Positions 18,099-30,397 are shown, numbered from the stretch's first letter. The stretch: DNA of 64,000 nt from Verrucomicrobiota bacterium (GCA_030835305.1 JAURPJ010000053.1:26941-90940), one strand, 5' to 3'. Numbers and translations: made by a program. The notes: generated by a model not told the origin, from the sequence alone.

Positions 18099-19643
18099 AT
18101 GGAGTTCCCATTCAATTCACACACACTCAGTCTTTTCTGCGCCGCCTCCGTTTTTCTGGGGGCGTCCGCACCGGCCCAACAAGTCCCCGATCTCAAACCG
18201 GGTGACCACAAACCTTCCGCCGCTTACAAATGGCTCGATATCGTCCTCGAAGCTTCTGCGCGGGATGTCGAGCGCGTCGGTGCCATGCCCACCATCCTCT
18301 CCCGCCAGATGGCCATCCCCTGCACCGCCATGTTCAATGCCTGGGCCGCGTACGATGATAAAGCCGTTGGCACCGAACTCGGTGGAAAACTTCGTCGCCC
18401 CGCTGACGAGCGTACCTTGAAGAACAAGGAAACCGCCATCGCCTTCGCCATCTACCGCACGGCCGTGGATCAACTCCCCCACTTCAAAGACTACCTCACC
18501 AGCGAAATGAAGAAGATGGGCTACGACCCCATGGACATGTCCATGGATCGCAAAACCCCCGTCGGCATAGGCAACACTGTAGCCAGGGTTCTTCTCAAGA
18601 ATCGCCACCAGGATGGCGCCAACCAACTCGGCAACGAATCTGGCTCGGACGGCCAACCTTACTCCGACTACACCATGTATCTTCCAGTCAACACTCCCGA
18701 CAAAATCACCGACCCCGACCGCTGGCAGCCCATTCCCTTTGTCAATGACGACGGCACCACCTTCGCCCCCGGCTTTCTGACTCCCCACTGGTATCGGGTC
18801 AAACCCTTCGGTCTCAAGGCCGCCGAACAGTTCCGCCCCGGTCCGCCTCCACTCGTTGGTGAAAACCAACTTCTCAAGGAAGTTCTCGAGTGCATCGACA
18901 TGAACGCCTCACTCACACCCGAGCAAAAGGCGATTGTCGAATTCATGCGCGACGGCCCCCGCTCCACCGGCCAGTCCGGTCACTGGCTCCGCTTCGCAAT
19001 GGCCGTTTCACAGCGCGACAAGAATGATCTCGACCGCGACGTAAAGCTCTTCTTCGCCGTCGGCAACACTGCCCTCGATGCCTTCATCGCCGCGTGGGAT
19101 TCCAAACGCTACTACGACAGCTCCCGCCCTTGGACTCTGGTCCGCTACTATTTCTCCGGCAAAACCATCCAGGGATGGGCCGGTCCCGGCAAAGGGGTCA
19201 TCAACATCCCCGGCGAGAATTGGCATCCCTACTCACCTGCAAACTTCGTCACCCCACCCTTCCCTGGGTACGTCTCCGGTCACTCAGCCGTCAGCGGCGC
19301 CTGCGCGCGTATGTTGAAGCACTTCACCGGTTCCGACCGCTGCGGCCTCATCGAGCCTCGCAAGGCCGGTGAGATCACCGAGCAAGGATTTAACTGCGAA
19401 AATATGCAGCGGCTGCACGGCAAGTCCCTTGCCGAGATGATCGGCGGCGATGCCCACAAATCATGCGAGATCACCTTGCAACTTCCCACCTTCACCGAGG
19501 TCTCCGAGCTCGCCGGCATCTCCCGTGTCCTCGGCGGATACCACATCCAGGCAGACAACATCGAAGGCCTCAAAATGGGACGCAGCGTCGCCGACTACCT
19601 CTGGCCCAAGGTTCAAAAATATATCAACGGCACCGCCAAATAA
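18099..19643 (+). CDS. Secreted vanadium-dependent haloperoxidase-like protein (PAP2 superfamily)
   Basis: The 514-residue protein has a signal peptide ending near ASAPAQQ (residues 22-28). The three active-site motifs of the vanadium haloperoxidase/PAP2 superfamily are present: K-x6-RP with Lys336 and Arg343, SGH with Ser393, Gly394 and His395, and SR-x5-H with Arg476 and His482. Members either oxidise halides with H2O2 when holding vanadate or act as acid phosphatases. The length and motif spacing fit the haloperoxidase side, but sequence alone does not prove the halide reaction. It would act in the periplasm or outside the cell. It is divergent from the hybrid kinase and is followed by its own terminator. 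Confidence 0.85.
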   Translation: MEFPFNSHTLSLFCAASVFLGASAPAQQVPDLKPGDHKPSAAYKWLDIVLEASARDVERVGAMPTILSRQMAIPCTAMFNAWAAYDDKAVGTELGGKLRRPADERTLKNKETAIAFAIYRTAVDQLPHFKDYLTSEMKKMGYDPMDMSMDRKTPVGIGNTVARVLLKNRHQDGANQLGNESGSDGQPYSDYTMYLPVNTPDKITDPDRWQPIPFVNDDGTTFAPGFLTPHWYRVKPFGLKAAEQFRPGPPPLVGENQLLKEVLECIDMNASLTPEQKAIVEFMRDGPRSTGQSGHWLRFAMAVSQRDKNDLDRDVKLFFAVGNTALDAFIAAWDSKRYYDSSRPWTLVRYYFSGKTIQGWAGPGKGVINIPGENWHPYSPANFVTPPFPGYVSGHSAVSGACARMLKHFTGSDRCGLIEPRKAGEITEQGFNCENMQRLHGKSLAEMIGGDAHKSCEITLQLPTFTEVSELAGISRVLGGYHIQADNIEGLKMGRSVADYLWPKVQKYINGTAK

Positions 19644-19657
19644 CCTCCCGGACCGAA

Positions 19658-19696
19658 AATCCCTGTATCATCTTGCGACAATGCAGGGATTTTTTT
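19658..19696 (+). terminator. Rho-independent terminator after the haloperoxidase-like gene
   Basis: Arms AATCCCTGTAT and ATGCAGGGATT pair over 11 bp with one G-U wobble around a 12-nt loop, and a run of seven to eight T follows (19690-19696). Confidence 0.85.
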
Positions 19697-19738
19697 GCCT
19701 TCATCATTCAGCCTTCAGCCCTCAGAATCATTCCGAGG

Positions 19739-20422
19739 ATGAAATATCTTGTAGTCGACGATGATCCACTCACCTGCGACTTGGTTGAAAACTACCTCAA
19801 CCAAATCGGGGGCATCGACTACTGCCTCAAAGTCAATGACGGCTCCACAGCCCTTCACCTCCTCGCCGCCGAGACATTCGACGTGGTCTTTCTCGACCTT
19901 CAACTTCCCGGTATTGACGGAGTCTCCCTCCTCAAAGCACTCCCTCGAAACACATCGGTCGTCATCGTCAGTGCAAATGCCGACTTTGGTGCCGAAAGCT
20001 ACCAGTTCGATGTCGTCGATTATCTGATCAAACCGCTCGAGTTCAGTCGCTTTGCCAAAGCCGTCCTTAAGCTCAAAAACCGCGCACCTGACGAAGCCGC
20101 TCCGCAAGAAGAAGCACTCTTCCTCAAGGACAACGCCACCATCCACCGCATCGACCTCGCCCGCCTTCTCTACATCGAATCGCAGGGCAACTATGCCTCC
20201 TTCATCTTCGAGGCCGAAAAGCCCGTCATGACCCTCATGACCTTGTCAAAGCTCATCACCCTTCTTCCCGAGAACTTCGTCCGCACCCACCGATCCTTTA
20301 TCGTCAACCTGCGTGCCATCCGCCTGATCGAAGGCAACCAACTCGACCTTGGTATAACCAAACTCCCCATCGGAAAATCCTACCGTGATGATCTTCACGA
20401 AAAACTGAAGATCATCAACTGA
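19739..20422 (+). CDS. LytTR-family response regulator
   Basis: I start this 227-residue protein at the ATG at 19739 (MKYLVVDDD), which begins exactly at the receiver-domain beta strand; the much longer open frame upstream is unrelated. The receiver domain covers about 1-115 with the acidic pocket Asp7-Asp8-Asp9 and phospho-acceptor Asp53 (FLDLQLPG). The LytTR DNA-binding domain covers about 125-225 with LLYIESQGNY and the FVRTHRSFIVN signature. LytTR regulators bind imperfect direct repeats and often control surface or secreted products. No histidine kinase is directly attached; the hybrid kinase at 15351 is a possible partner. A terminator separates it from the preceding gene. Confidence 0.93.
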   Translation: MKYLVVDDDPLTCDLVENYLNQIGGIDYCLKVNDGSTALHLLAAETFDVVFLDLQLPGIDGVSLLKALPRNTSVVIVSANADFGAESYQFDVVDYLIKPLEFSRFAKAVLKLKNRAPDEAAPQEEALFLKDNATIHRIDLARLLYIESQGNYASFIFEAEKPVMTLMTLSKLITLLPENFVRTHRSFIVNLRAIRLIEGNQLDLGITKLPIGKSYRDDLHEKLKIIN

Positions 20423-20457
20423 CCGGCCTGCGGAAAACTGCAAGACTTTCCCGCCTT

Positions 20458-23400
20458 CTAAAACTCCACCACCCGGAAGAACTGGCGACCAAGCCCCGGA
20501 ACAGGATTGGGGAACGAATACGTCACCTCGTCACCGTCCGATTCCACACTATCATCGACTTCAAACGTCCATTCTTCTCCATCTGGAGAAGCATAAACGC
20601 CATAGACGCTTCCAGGTCGGGTATTCCAGGTCAGAGTGATACTGTCCAATTCACGATCGTAAACAAACGCGGTGATCTCCAAATCCTGAGTTCCTGCCTG
20701 CACGGTCGTCGCTGCAAGCGGAACCGGATAGAGACTTAACTTTGCGATTTGTCCTTCAAACCCCGGCCAGGTTGTAGTCGCTCCGGGCAGACTGGAGAGT
20801 TGATTTTGCCGGTCACCACCGCGCCCCGCAGACCAACGTCCCAAACCAAGAGTGTCACCACCGTCCCAACTGTTTCCATTCCATTCATCAGACGCCACGG
20901 CGGAAAATCCGGTCCCAAGATGAGTCACTCCCAGCGTCACCTGCCGGCCCGGCTCAAAGACAGCTCGAAGCGTCAGATAATCGTCCGCACTAAATCCGGC
21001 CGGCCCATAGAGCGGTGCCAAGTCAACTCCCACTACCGCACCTCCATAAGGAGCTCCATTTGCATCGTTCACCCCTAAATAAAGCATGCTATCAATCAAG
21101 ACGATTCCTTGCCCGTCCCCTGTTCCTCCCGATTCCCAGAGATACTGATGACCACCGAAATCAGAGTCAGGGCTAAAGATAATCTCAATCGTTGCATTGC
21201 TCGTCGTTGTCGCGCCTCCAAAAAGCTCGAAAAGTGCATCCGGCGGGGTCGCCACCCCGAATTGGGCGTTGGCCGTAAAGTCAACCGTTTGGGTCAAGCC
21301 GGTCTGCACTCCACCTGCTGCTGAGATTTCGACGACTACCGGTGCATTGACAGGATCAAGAACGGCCCCCGCAGGTGCTCCATCCGTCCCCATTGCCCAG
21401 CCGTCTCCACCAAAGCCTGTGCCCAGCGGCTCGTCATCAGCGCACCAAACACCCAAAGCTTCAGCCTGCGGAGAAGAGCCGGCATCCGTAGGATCACTTC
21501 CCGCCAGCGCCTCTGGTCCATCCGAAACACCATCACCATCACTGTCGGATGAAAAAGGATTACTGCCCGGTTGGCCAAACGGATTGTCCGGATCATAGGC
21601 CAGATTGGGAATCTCAACTGAATCATTCAACCCGTCACGATCGGTATCAGCACTGCGTGGACTCGTGCCAGTCGCAGTCGTAGAAACCCACACTCCATCG
21701 TCTGTCTCAACTCCATCGCTTAAGCCATCACCGTCAGTGTCCTCCAGAGTCGGGTTAGTTCCTGCTGCGAACTCCTGCAAGTTGGTCAATAGGTCACCAT
21801 CACCATCGAGCGTAGCATCTCCAGCATCATCCGGACTCAGACCAAATTTCCTTTCCCAAGCATCGGGCAAGCCGTCGTTGTCAGCATCATCGATGACTTC
21901 GAGCGCATTATCAGCGGAAGCCAGAGCCGCCACATCGGTCGCCGTCAGGGCAAGATTCCAAAGGGACACTTCATCAATCTCACCCGTCACCCAGTGCGAT
22001 CTCAGCGCGCGCTGGATTCCCCCAAGCGACGTGGTTGTCACGCTCGGCGAATAGAGGTCCACCCACGTGAAACCAGTCGGATCAAGCACGCCATCGACAT
22101 AGAGCGTGGCCTGATCACCGGCCACCACCCATGCAATGTGATGCCACGTTCCGTCGAGCGGGTTCGCGGTGGAATACTGATGATTTGGAGTCGTCCCCGT
22201 TGAGGACCGCAGGTAGAGATCCAAGCTATCATTCGTCCCGGCGTTGTGCGTCCCAATATTATATAAACTCGTATTCTCACGCAGCGAGCCTTCCGAAAAA
22301 ATCCGACGGTCATCTTGTCCTGTCCCCTTAACTTTCACCCACATCACAATTGAGTGCTCGGGATTACGTGAGATAGGGAGAAGATCACTCGCGGCCCCGC
22401 TCGTCCGGGAAAGCATCGTCTTCTCTGCTGCATCAAAACTCACCGCATTGCCATCCTGGCCCGGCACGAGAGCCGATTGGTCGAGGTTCGTCCCGATCAA
22501 ATGGTAAAACCCAAACGCATCCGGAGCTTCCACTCCCGCACCGAGACGATTCAGAGGAAAATACGCCACCAGAAACTCGCCCAAATCGGCACGGCTCGCC
22601 GCACTATTGAGGTCGGTCCCCATCGCGACTTCCACTCCGTCCACGACCCCGTCGTCGTCCGAATCCCGGTCCAGCGGATCACTCAACGGAGCATCATTAA
22701 CCTCCGCTCCATCGGTTCGTCCATCGCCGTCGGTATCCGCCAGAAGAGGATTGGTTCCTGAGTATCCGGCCTCGGTGGGATCCGCCTCGACCCCATCGGT
22801 CAAACCATCATCGTCCGTATCATTTACAGTCGGGTTTGTCTCGGCTGCAAATTCCGCTTCATCATTCAACCCGTCACCATCCGCGTCACCACCAGTCGAT
22901 AACTCATCAAGATCGCCCGGAACATAGAGTTCCTCCCAAAAATCCGGCAAACCATCGTTGTCACTGTCGTTGCCCACCGGAACCCAACGGGTATTTGCAT
23001 AAAAACGAAGCCCCTTCACCAAATTCAAAGTACCGGAGGTAAACGCCTCCGATGGGATCGTTCCGTTCGAACCACTCCCGGTCACTCCTCCCGCCGCACC
23101 TAGGCGTGCCCCGTCTCCCCCGGACCAATCGCCACCCGTTGTTCCGCCCTGTGTTGCCACCACACCACCATCGACGATGATCGATAAAACCTGCTCTCCA
23201 CTGCCATCATCAACGTCCACCGCGAAACCAACTTCGATCTCACCTCCATCCACCACCGGTTGAGGCAGGACATGACTGACGGTCACCAACGCAAGGCCAG
23301 CATTGCCAACACTTCTCACCACCAACGTATTCGGCGCTTCATAAACGAAAGAAGTCCCAATCGTTCCCGCACCGGTCTCAAAAATTGTCTCACGTTCTCC

Positions 23401-23628
23401 TCCTGCCTTGTCCGTGAAGTCGACGTCTACTAAAAAGGTCGCATCTAATAGATCGGAAGTCGTCTCAAAGCCATCATTTCGCCCATTGAAAGTTGGGTGA
23501 GCTCCAACCGTGGACAAAACCAAAGTTGGAACCTCCGGCAAATCGATCGCGTCATCGGCCATAGCCGGAAAAGTGAAAATCAGCACCATCGGAGCCACCA
23601 CTGCGGTAAGGAAGATTGATTTTTTCAT
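20458..23628 (-). CDS. Large secreted protein with calcium-binding DxDxDG repeats and LamG domain
   Basis: The protein is 1056 residues from the ATG at 23628, which gives a clean signal peptide (MKKSIFLTAVVAPMVLIFTFPAMA). The ATG of a longer frame (23691) is less likely. After a beta-rich N-terminal domain come thrombospondin type 3-like acidic repeats near 225-360 (DSDNDGLPDFWEE, DADGDGLNDEAEF, DTDGDGRTDGAEV). A LamG/concanavalin-like domain follows (about 370-600, with HSIVMWVK and GTWHHIAWV), then a second repeat block (about 605-740), a second beta sandwich, and a C-terminal module ending RQFFRVVEF. It is probably cell-surface or extracellular, and calcium-stabilised. The ligand is unknown. 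It converges on the LytTR gene. Confidence 0.85.
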   Translation of the reverse strand: MKKSIFLTAVVAPMVLIFTFPAMADDAIDLPEVPTLVLSTVGAHPTFNGRNDGFETTSDLLDATFLVDVDFTDKAGGERETIFETGAGTIGTSFVYEAPNTLVVRSVGNAGLALVTVSHVLPQPVVDGGEIEVGFAVDVDDGSGEQVLSIIVDGGVVATQGGTTGGDWSGGDGARLGAAGGVTGSGSNGTIPSEAFTSGTLNLVKGLRFYANTRWVPVGNDSDNDGLPDFWEELYVPGDLDELSTGGDADGDGLNDEAEFAAETNPTVNDTDDDGLTDGVEADPTEAGYSGTNPLLADTDGDGRTDGAEVNDAPLSDPLDRDSDDDGVVDGVEVAMGTDLNSAASRADLGEFLVAYFPLNRLGAGVEAPDAFGFYHLIGTNLDQSALVPGQDGNAVSFDAAEKTMLSRTSGAASDLLPISRNPEHSIVMWVKVKGTGQDDRRIFSEGSLRENTSLYNIGTHNAGTNDSLDLYLRSSTGTTPNHQYSTANPLDGTWHHIAWVVAGDQATLYVDGVLDPTGFTWVDLYSPSVTTTSLGGIQRALRSHWVTGEIDEVSLWNLALTATDVAALASADNALEVIDDADNDGLPDAWERKFGLSPDDAGDATLDGDGDLLTNLQEFAAGTNPTLEDTDGDGLSDGVETDDGVWVSTTATGTSPRSADTDRDGLNDSVEIPNLAYDPDNPFGQPGSNPFSSDSDGDGVSDGPEALAGSDPTDAGSSPQAEALGVWCADDEPLGTGFGGDGWAMGTDGAPAGAVLDPVNAPVVVEISAAGGVQTGLTQTVDFTANAQFGVATPPDALFELFGGATTTSNATIEIIFSPDSDFGGHQYLWESGGTGDGQGIVLIDSMLYLGVNDANGAPYGGAVVGVDLAPLYGPAGFSADDYLTLRAVFEPGRQVTLGVTHLGTGFSAVASDEWNGNSWDGGDTLGLGRWSAGRGGDRQNQLSSLPGATTTWPGFEGQIAKLSLYPVPLAATTVQAGTQDLEITAFVYDRELDSITLTWNTRPGSVYGVYASPDGEEWTFEVDDSVESDGDEVTYSFPNPVPGLGRQFFRVVEF

Positions 23629-23762
23629 TGTGTGTGTTGTGTGGAAATTCGGTGACCAACAGCCGCCGGAATATGGATCGAGAGAAAACACAAACGCTTC
23701 CTTGCCCGAGTCCGGCAGAGGATAGGTGGTCAGAATAAATCCGTCAATGGAGAAGGGAAAGA

Positions 23763-24276
23763 CAGGGCGATCAGGCTAGGGAAAGGATGGATTATCGTTA
23801 CATGTAGTTGAGCATTGCTTGGCTACGTTTTCGCGGAAGCGATTTGATCGTCGAGTGATCTTGATTCAAGAGGTTGAGCACAATTCTTCTATCCGTGCCC
23901 AAATACTTTGCGGCATTGCCTGCCCGGGTTTTGTTCGCGTCTTCACGGAAGGTGGTGTTGAGCTGACAGTGACAGTTATTTTCAATCTGCCAATGAGCCC
24001 GGATGAGATCTCGTAGTTCTTTGGCATCTGCTCCAAGGCTGCTGAGGTAGTAGCGCTTTTCGGGACGCTGACTCGGCTCGTTTTTCAGGTGGTCCGGTTC
24101 TCGACGATAACCAGGCTTTTCGAACCAGCCCACCTGCCACGAACCCCGGGGTTCATCCAGTCGAGGCGATCGGCGGCGACAATACTGCACAGGGTTTGGC
24201 GTCCGTGATCAGTTTCGTAGTCCTGATGGAGACTTATACCACAATTTATTGTGCTTTCCCTAGCCTGATTGCACTG
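23763..24276 (-). mobile_element. Internally deleted ISAs1-family element with both terminal inverted repeats
   Basis: The ends match as inverted repeats over 23 bp with two mismatches: 23763-23785 begins CAGGGCGATCAGG and the complement of 24254-24276 begins CAGTGCAATCAGG. The inner 16 bp are identical. The 514-bp element keeps only the 3' third of a transposase frame, so it cannot move itself but could be mobilised in trans. No target duplication was found next to the ends. Confidence 0.75.
23798..24253 (-). pseudogene. ISAs1-family transposase remnant (frameshifted, N-terminus deleted)
   Basis: Two overlapping minus-strand frames together give the C-terminal third of an ISAs1-type transposase. 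The first part (24253 down to about 24085) reads ETDHGR...DRLDWMNPGVRGRW...SLVIVENRTT. The second, in another frame down to the stop at 23798, reads RPEKRYYLSSLGADAKEL, HWQIEN and F.ED..K.R. A frameshift near 24085-24110 joins them. The usual protein is about 370 residues, so roughly two thirds are missing. Not functional. Confidence 0.8.
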
Positions 24277-24587
24277 GGTCAAACCTAATCCTGCTCCTTC
24301 ACACGTTCTTGATCAAACGAACCCGACTCTCGATATCATCGCTTTCCACCCGATTGCACCCATCGACGGCTCAATGGCTCTTTATGTTCCATTGATCAGC
24401 TATAACAAACAGCCTGACGGGTATGGCCGATGCAAAAGGCACGCCCCTTAAATCGACAAGAGTTCCACAACAAAAAATCCACCGGCCAAAACAATCCCTG
24501 CCAGCAAACTGCCAACCACTGTGCCCGGCCTCAAACAATTTCCCGTCCTTGCAGAATCGACAACATACGTCAAAGCTCCCTCCGGAC
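24277..24587. other. Intergenic region between the IS remnant and queA
   Basis: I see no convincing gene here. Short minus-strand frames with a hydrophobic segment exist (one ends VVELLSI before a TAA near 24450), but they lack an ATG and any recognisable family. The queA promoter should lie here. Confidence 0.4.
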
Positions 24588-25559
24588 ATGCGCACCACTG
24601 ACTTTCACTACGACCTTCCACCGGAACTCATTGCCTCCCGCCCGCTCGCAGACCGGGCCTCGTCACGCATGATGCTCGTTAATCGGGCCACCGGCGAAAT
24701 TTCACACCACCACTTCAGCGACTTCGCCGACCTCCTCCCACCCGATCATCTCCTCGTTCTCAACGACACCAAGGTCATCCCGGCCCGCCTCTTTTCGAAT
24801 GATGGCAAAATTGAGCTGATCCGCACCGATGCCCCCGACCCCAACCACTGGTGGTGCCTAGTTCGACCTGGAAAAAAAATGCGGGACGGTCGCAGTGTGG
24901 AGGTTGGCAAAAGTACCGGAACCGTGGTGCAAACCAATGACAAAGGCGAGCGCCTCATCAAATGGGACACCCTTCCCGACCTCGATGAACACGGCCACCT
25001 CGCTCTCCCTCACTACATGGGGCGCGAGCCCGATAAGGCCGACCGTGATCGCTACCAAACCGTCTACGCCAAAGAAGAAGGAGCCATCGCAGCCCCCACC
25101 GCCGGCCTTCATTTTACGCCCGAACTCCTCTCTAAACTCGATCACACCTTTCTCACCCTGCACGTCGGCGTGGGCACCTTTCGCCCCGTGAAAGCCGAGG
25201 ACCCGCGCGAGCACGACATGCATTCCGAGCGATACGTCCTCAGCGAGGAAGCCGCCACCAAAATGCAGGCCGCAAAAAAAATCGCCGCCGTGGGCACTAC
25301 CGTGACCCGTGTCCTAGAACACCTCGCCCGCGACAGCAAGATCGAAGCCTGCCACGGCGAGACGGATATCTTCATTTTTCCTCCCCACGAATTTAAAGCG
25401 ATTAACGCACTGCAAACCAACTTCCACCTCCCCTGCAGCACCCTCATGATGCTCGTCTCCGCTTTCGCCACCCGTGAACTCATTATGGAAGCCTACGCCA
25501 AAGCGGTTGAAGAAAAATACCGCTTCTACTCCTACGGCGACTGTATGTTGATTGTTTAA
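24588..25559 (+). CDS. queA: S-adenosylmethionine:tRNA ribosyltransferase-isomerase
   Basis: It transfers and isomerises the ribosyl part of SAM onto preQ1 in tRNA to give epoxyqueuosine, a step of queuosine synthesis. From the ATG at 24588 (MRTTDFHYDLPPELIASRP) the 323-residue protein has the family length and N-terminus; the longer open frame upstream is ignored. Family segments include VLNDTKVIPARLF (near 58-70), YQTVYA...GAIAAPTAGLHFT (near 155-175), LHVGVGTFRPV (near 188-198) and the C-terminal YSYGDCMLI. It is followed after 99 nt by the SNF2 gene. Identification is secure. Confidence 0.96.
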   Translation: MRTTDFHYDLPPELIASRPLADRASSRMMLVNRATGEISHHHFSDFADLLPPDHLLVLNDTKVIPARLFSNDGKIELIRTDAPDPNHWWCLVRPGKKMRDGRSVEVGKSTGTVVQTNDKGERLIKWDTLPDLDEHGHLALPHYMGREPDKADRDRYQTVYAKEEGAIAAPTAGLHFTPELLSKLDHTFLTLHVGVGTFRPVKAEDPREHDMHSERYVLSEEAATKMQAAKKIAAVGTTVTRVLEHLARDSKIEACHGETDIFIFPPHEFKAINALQTNFHLPCSTLMMLVSAFATRELIMEAYAKAVEEKYRFYSYGDCMLIV

Positions 25560-25658
25560 CTTCCAGCAAGTCCCGGCCCCGGTTACTTTGCTAAAATGAC
25601 CATAGCACGACTCTCGCTTTTCTTTTGCTCACTCAGCGGCTTCCCCTAAAGTCTCCGT

Positions 25659-28309
<2,651 letters not shown>

Positions 28310-28313
<4 letters not shown>

Positions 28314-28925
28314 CATGCTGTCCTTTTGCGGAAAAAGGCGAGCAAGGCCTCACCAAACAACACCGCCAGCCCGCTTGAAGGCTCCGGCACATTCCGGTAT
28401 CCCACGATCCCGATTCCATTGATCGCCGTGGAGCCACTTCCTGTCGACGGACCGGCAATCAGCGAAAACACCAGCGTCATCAGCCCCGGGTAGCGGAGGT
28501 AATTCTCATCATTAGAAACCTGGCTGTAAAGATAACCCGAGGCACCGGCACCGTATCCAAGTGCATACTCCTGATGCATCAAAGTCGCAATTGGATCGGG
28601 GGAGCCTACCCGGGTAATCAAGCATGGATTGGGATGACTCATTCCCTGATCACTGTAAGTGTAGAGATCATAGTAATCCCCTCCCAAAGCCGGCAAATTC
28701 AGCGTCCCGACCTGAAAGGTCGCCTGCTGGACAGAACCAGCGGCATCAACAAAACCTGTGATATAGCCCGCTATCATATCCTCGTCCGGATTGGCGTAGG
28801 TTAATTCATAGTCTCCGGCCGTGGTGGTTCGAATCTTCGGCTTGCCCCACTTCGCTTCATAATAAGCCGGGGATCGTAGGAACCCCGAAGGTAGCCATCA
28901 AAGGGAACCAAAAAGTAAATTTCAT
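28310..28925 (-). pseudogene. PEP-CTERM sorted exported protein, single frameshift after the signal peptide
   Basis: The ATG at 28925 opens a signal peptide (MKFTFWFPLMATFGVPTIP). At 28867-28872 one extra base (CCCCGG instead of CCCCG) shifts the frame. If corrected, the peptide runs on as IPA, then YYEAKWGKPKIRTTT and the long frame to 28310. The C-terminus has a classic PEP-CTERM: VPEPSSG, a hydrophobic span, and FRKR. The mature protein would be about 185 residues of unknown function, anchored or processed by an exosortase such as the one at 46028. Because only one lesion is seen, in a short G/C run, this may be a sequencing error and the gene intact. Confidence 0.75.
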
Positions 28926-28981
28926 CGACGTCCTTCTGAACAAAATTCCCCCGTCATCGCTAATCAAATTGTGCTAGACTC

Positions 28982-29593
28982 ATGCACGCTTTGAGCACCT
29001 TTCTAATTCCCTCGGAAAACCTCCTCCCGCACGATGGCGAGGCCATCAATCACGGACCCATCTTTTCGAAGCCCGAGGCAGATCAAATCTTCGACCAGCT
29101 CTTCAGCGAAATCCCCTGGCGAAACGATGTCGTCAAGATGTTCGGCAAAATCATCACCACCGCCCGCAAGGTCGCCTGGATTGGCGATGACGGTCTCAGT
29201 TACAAATACTCCGGAGCCACCAAACAACCACTTCCCTGGACGAGCCTTTTACATTCCCTGAAGTCCAGTCTTGAACCCCGCCTCGGCGAATCCTTCAATT
29301 CATGCCTCCTCAACCTCTATCACGATGGCAACGAAGGCATGTCCTGGCATCGCGATAACGAATCATCCATCGTTTCAAACTCCACCATCGCCTGCCTGAG
29401 TTTCGGCGCCGAGCGAAGATTCCACTTCAAACACACCACAACCAAGGAGCTCATTTCCACCGAACTCGAAAACGGAAGCCTTCTTGTCATGGGCGGTGAA
29501 ATCCAGACCCACTGGCTTCACGCCCTCCCTAAGAGCAAAAAAATCACCGCTCCCCGTATCAGCCTGACCTTCAGGCAGATGAAGACCTCATAA
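28982..29593 (+). CDS. AlkB-like Fe(II)/2-oxoglutarate dioxygenase
   Basis: The 203-residue protein belongs to the AlkB superfamily, which removes alkyl lesions from nucleic-acid bases by oxidative demethylation. Visible are the substrate/cofactor segment NLYHDGNEGMSWHRDNE near 110-126, with the iron ligands of the H-x-D motif (HRD, near 122-124), a distal histidine in HWLHALP near 177-183, and the 2-oxoglutarate-binding R-x5-R (RISLTFR near 193-199). The length and the NLYHDG...SW motif are closest to the ALKBH2/3-like bacterial group and not to E. coli AlkB, so the name alkB is not given. It is a single gene, divergent from the PEP-CTERM remnant. Confidence 0.9.
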   Translation: MHALSTFLIPSENLLPHDGEAINHGPIFSKPEADQIFDQLFSEIPWRNDVVKMFGKIITTARKVAWIGDDGLSYKYSGATKQPLPWTSLLHSLKSSLEPRLGESFNSCLLNLYHDGNEGMSWHRDNESSIVSNSTIACLSFGAERRFHFKHTTTKELISTELENGSLLVMGGEIQTHWLHALPKSKKITAPRISLTFRQMKTS

Positions 29594-29637
29594 ATTTATT
29601 TGGGATCCACCTTTGAAAAAAGATCCACTAACGCCGG

Positions 29638-30155
29638 TCAAGTACCACGATGACAAAGCATGAGAATGGTGTCGCCGGCCAACAACTTGGTCTCCAGGCC
29701 CGGCCGATGGATTTGCCGACCGTCTTATCGAATGATCTTCACGATAAGGCATGCCGAAGACCCCGTTATCTCCAGATCGGAAAGGGGACGATCAACAAGC
29801 CGGCATTCCGGAGAGACATCAAGCTCTTCAATCTGAGTCCCCAATTCAGCCAACTCATCTTGAATGTGTCCGGGCACTGAGCTTGATGAAAACATTAACC
29901 GCATCACTCGGGATCACTACCGCTTTTCGTAGAAACACGCTCGATCCTCGCATGACACAGCAAAATTTCGATGGTAGCATACCCTTCCATGTGAAGGTAG
30001 CCCAGCTTTTCAATTTTTTCGGACCGCCCTTCGTTGCTTTCGATCACGACGAAGGAGTAACCAGCGGACGCGAGTTCGGTCGCCAGATTTGGCCGACTCG
30101 GCCGAAGCCACAGATGATAGAGTGCCTGCTTAAGGACTCTCGGAAACACCCGCAT
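29638..30155 (-). pseudogene. Remnant of a potassium-channel TrkA-N/TrkA-C (RCK) protein
   Basis: The minus strand holds a decayed RCK regulator. From 30155 down, one frame reads NLATELASAGYSFVVIESN and LGYLHMEGYATIEILL, matching the NAD-binding TrkA-N domain with glycines replaced (the expected GFGRVG reads RPSRPN). A second frame (29907 down) reads IEELDVSPECRLVDRPLSDL...CLIVKIIR, then an in-frame TAA, then DGRQIHRPGLETKLLAGDTI, ending at a TGA at 29638: the TrkA-C domain. At least one frameshift, one nonsense codon and lost cofactor residues make it non-functional. The membrane pore part was not found. Confidence 0.65.
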
Positions 30156-30160
30156 GCATT

Positions 30161-30328
30161 ACGCTCACCAAAGATCTCACCAGCCAAATCACCATCGAAT
30201 TTACCGGCGTTTTGGAATGCTCCCCGGACCTATCCACACCTTTCACCCCGGTTCCCGGCGCAAGCTCCCCTTTTCTAATCTCGCCGGGTGCTCTTTCCCG
30301 CCAGTTCTTCCGGGTCTCACCAAACTAA
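30161..30328 (+). pseudogene. C-terminal module fragment of a secreted protein
   Basis: An open stretch of 55 codons without a start reads TIEFTGVLECSPDL, TPFTPVPGASSPF and finally GALSRQFFRVSPN before a TAA. It resembles the end of the LamG protein at 20458 (NPVPGLGRQFFRVVEF), so it is probably the orphaned C-terminal module of a similar exported protein. The rest of that gene is not present. Confidence 0.4.
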
Positions 30329-30397
30329 ACGTCCGACCCAAGGCAGCGGAAAAGTAATTTACTACCGCTCCGGGATAGTCGATGTAAGGTCCCTGTG

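Noticed and set aside
24371..24598. Possible small cysteine-rich or membrane protein on the minus strand before queA
   Set aside because: Two competing frames, no ATG in the better one and no family match.
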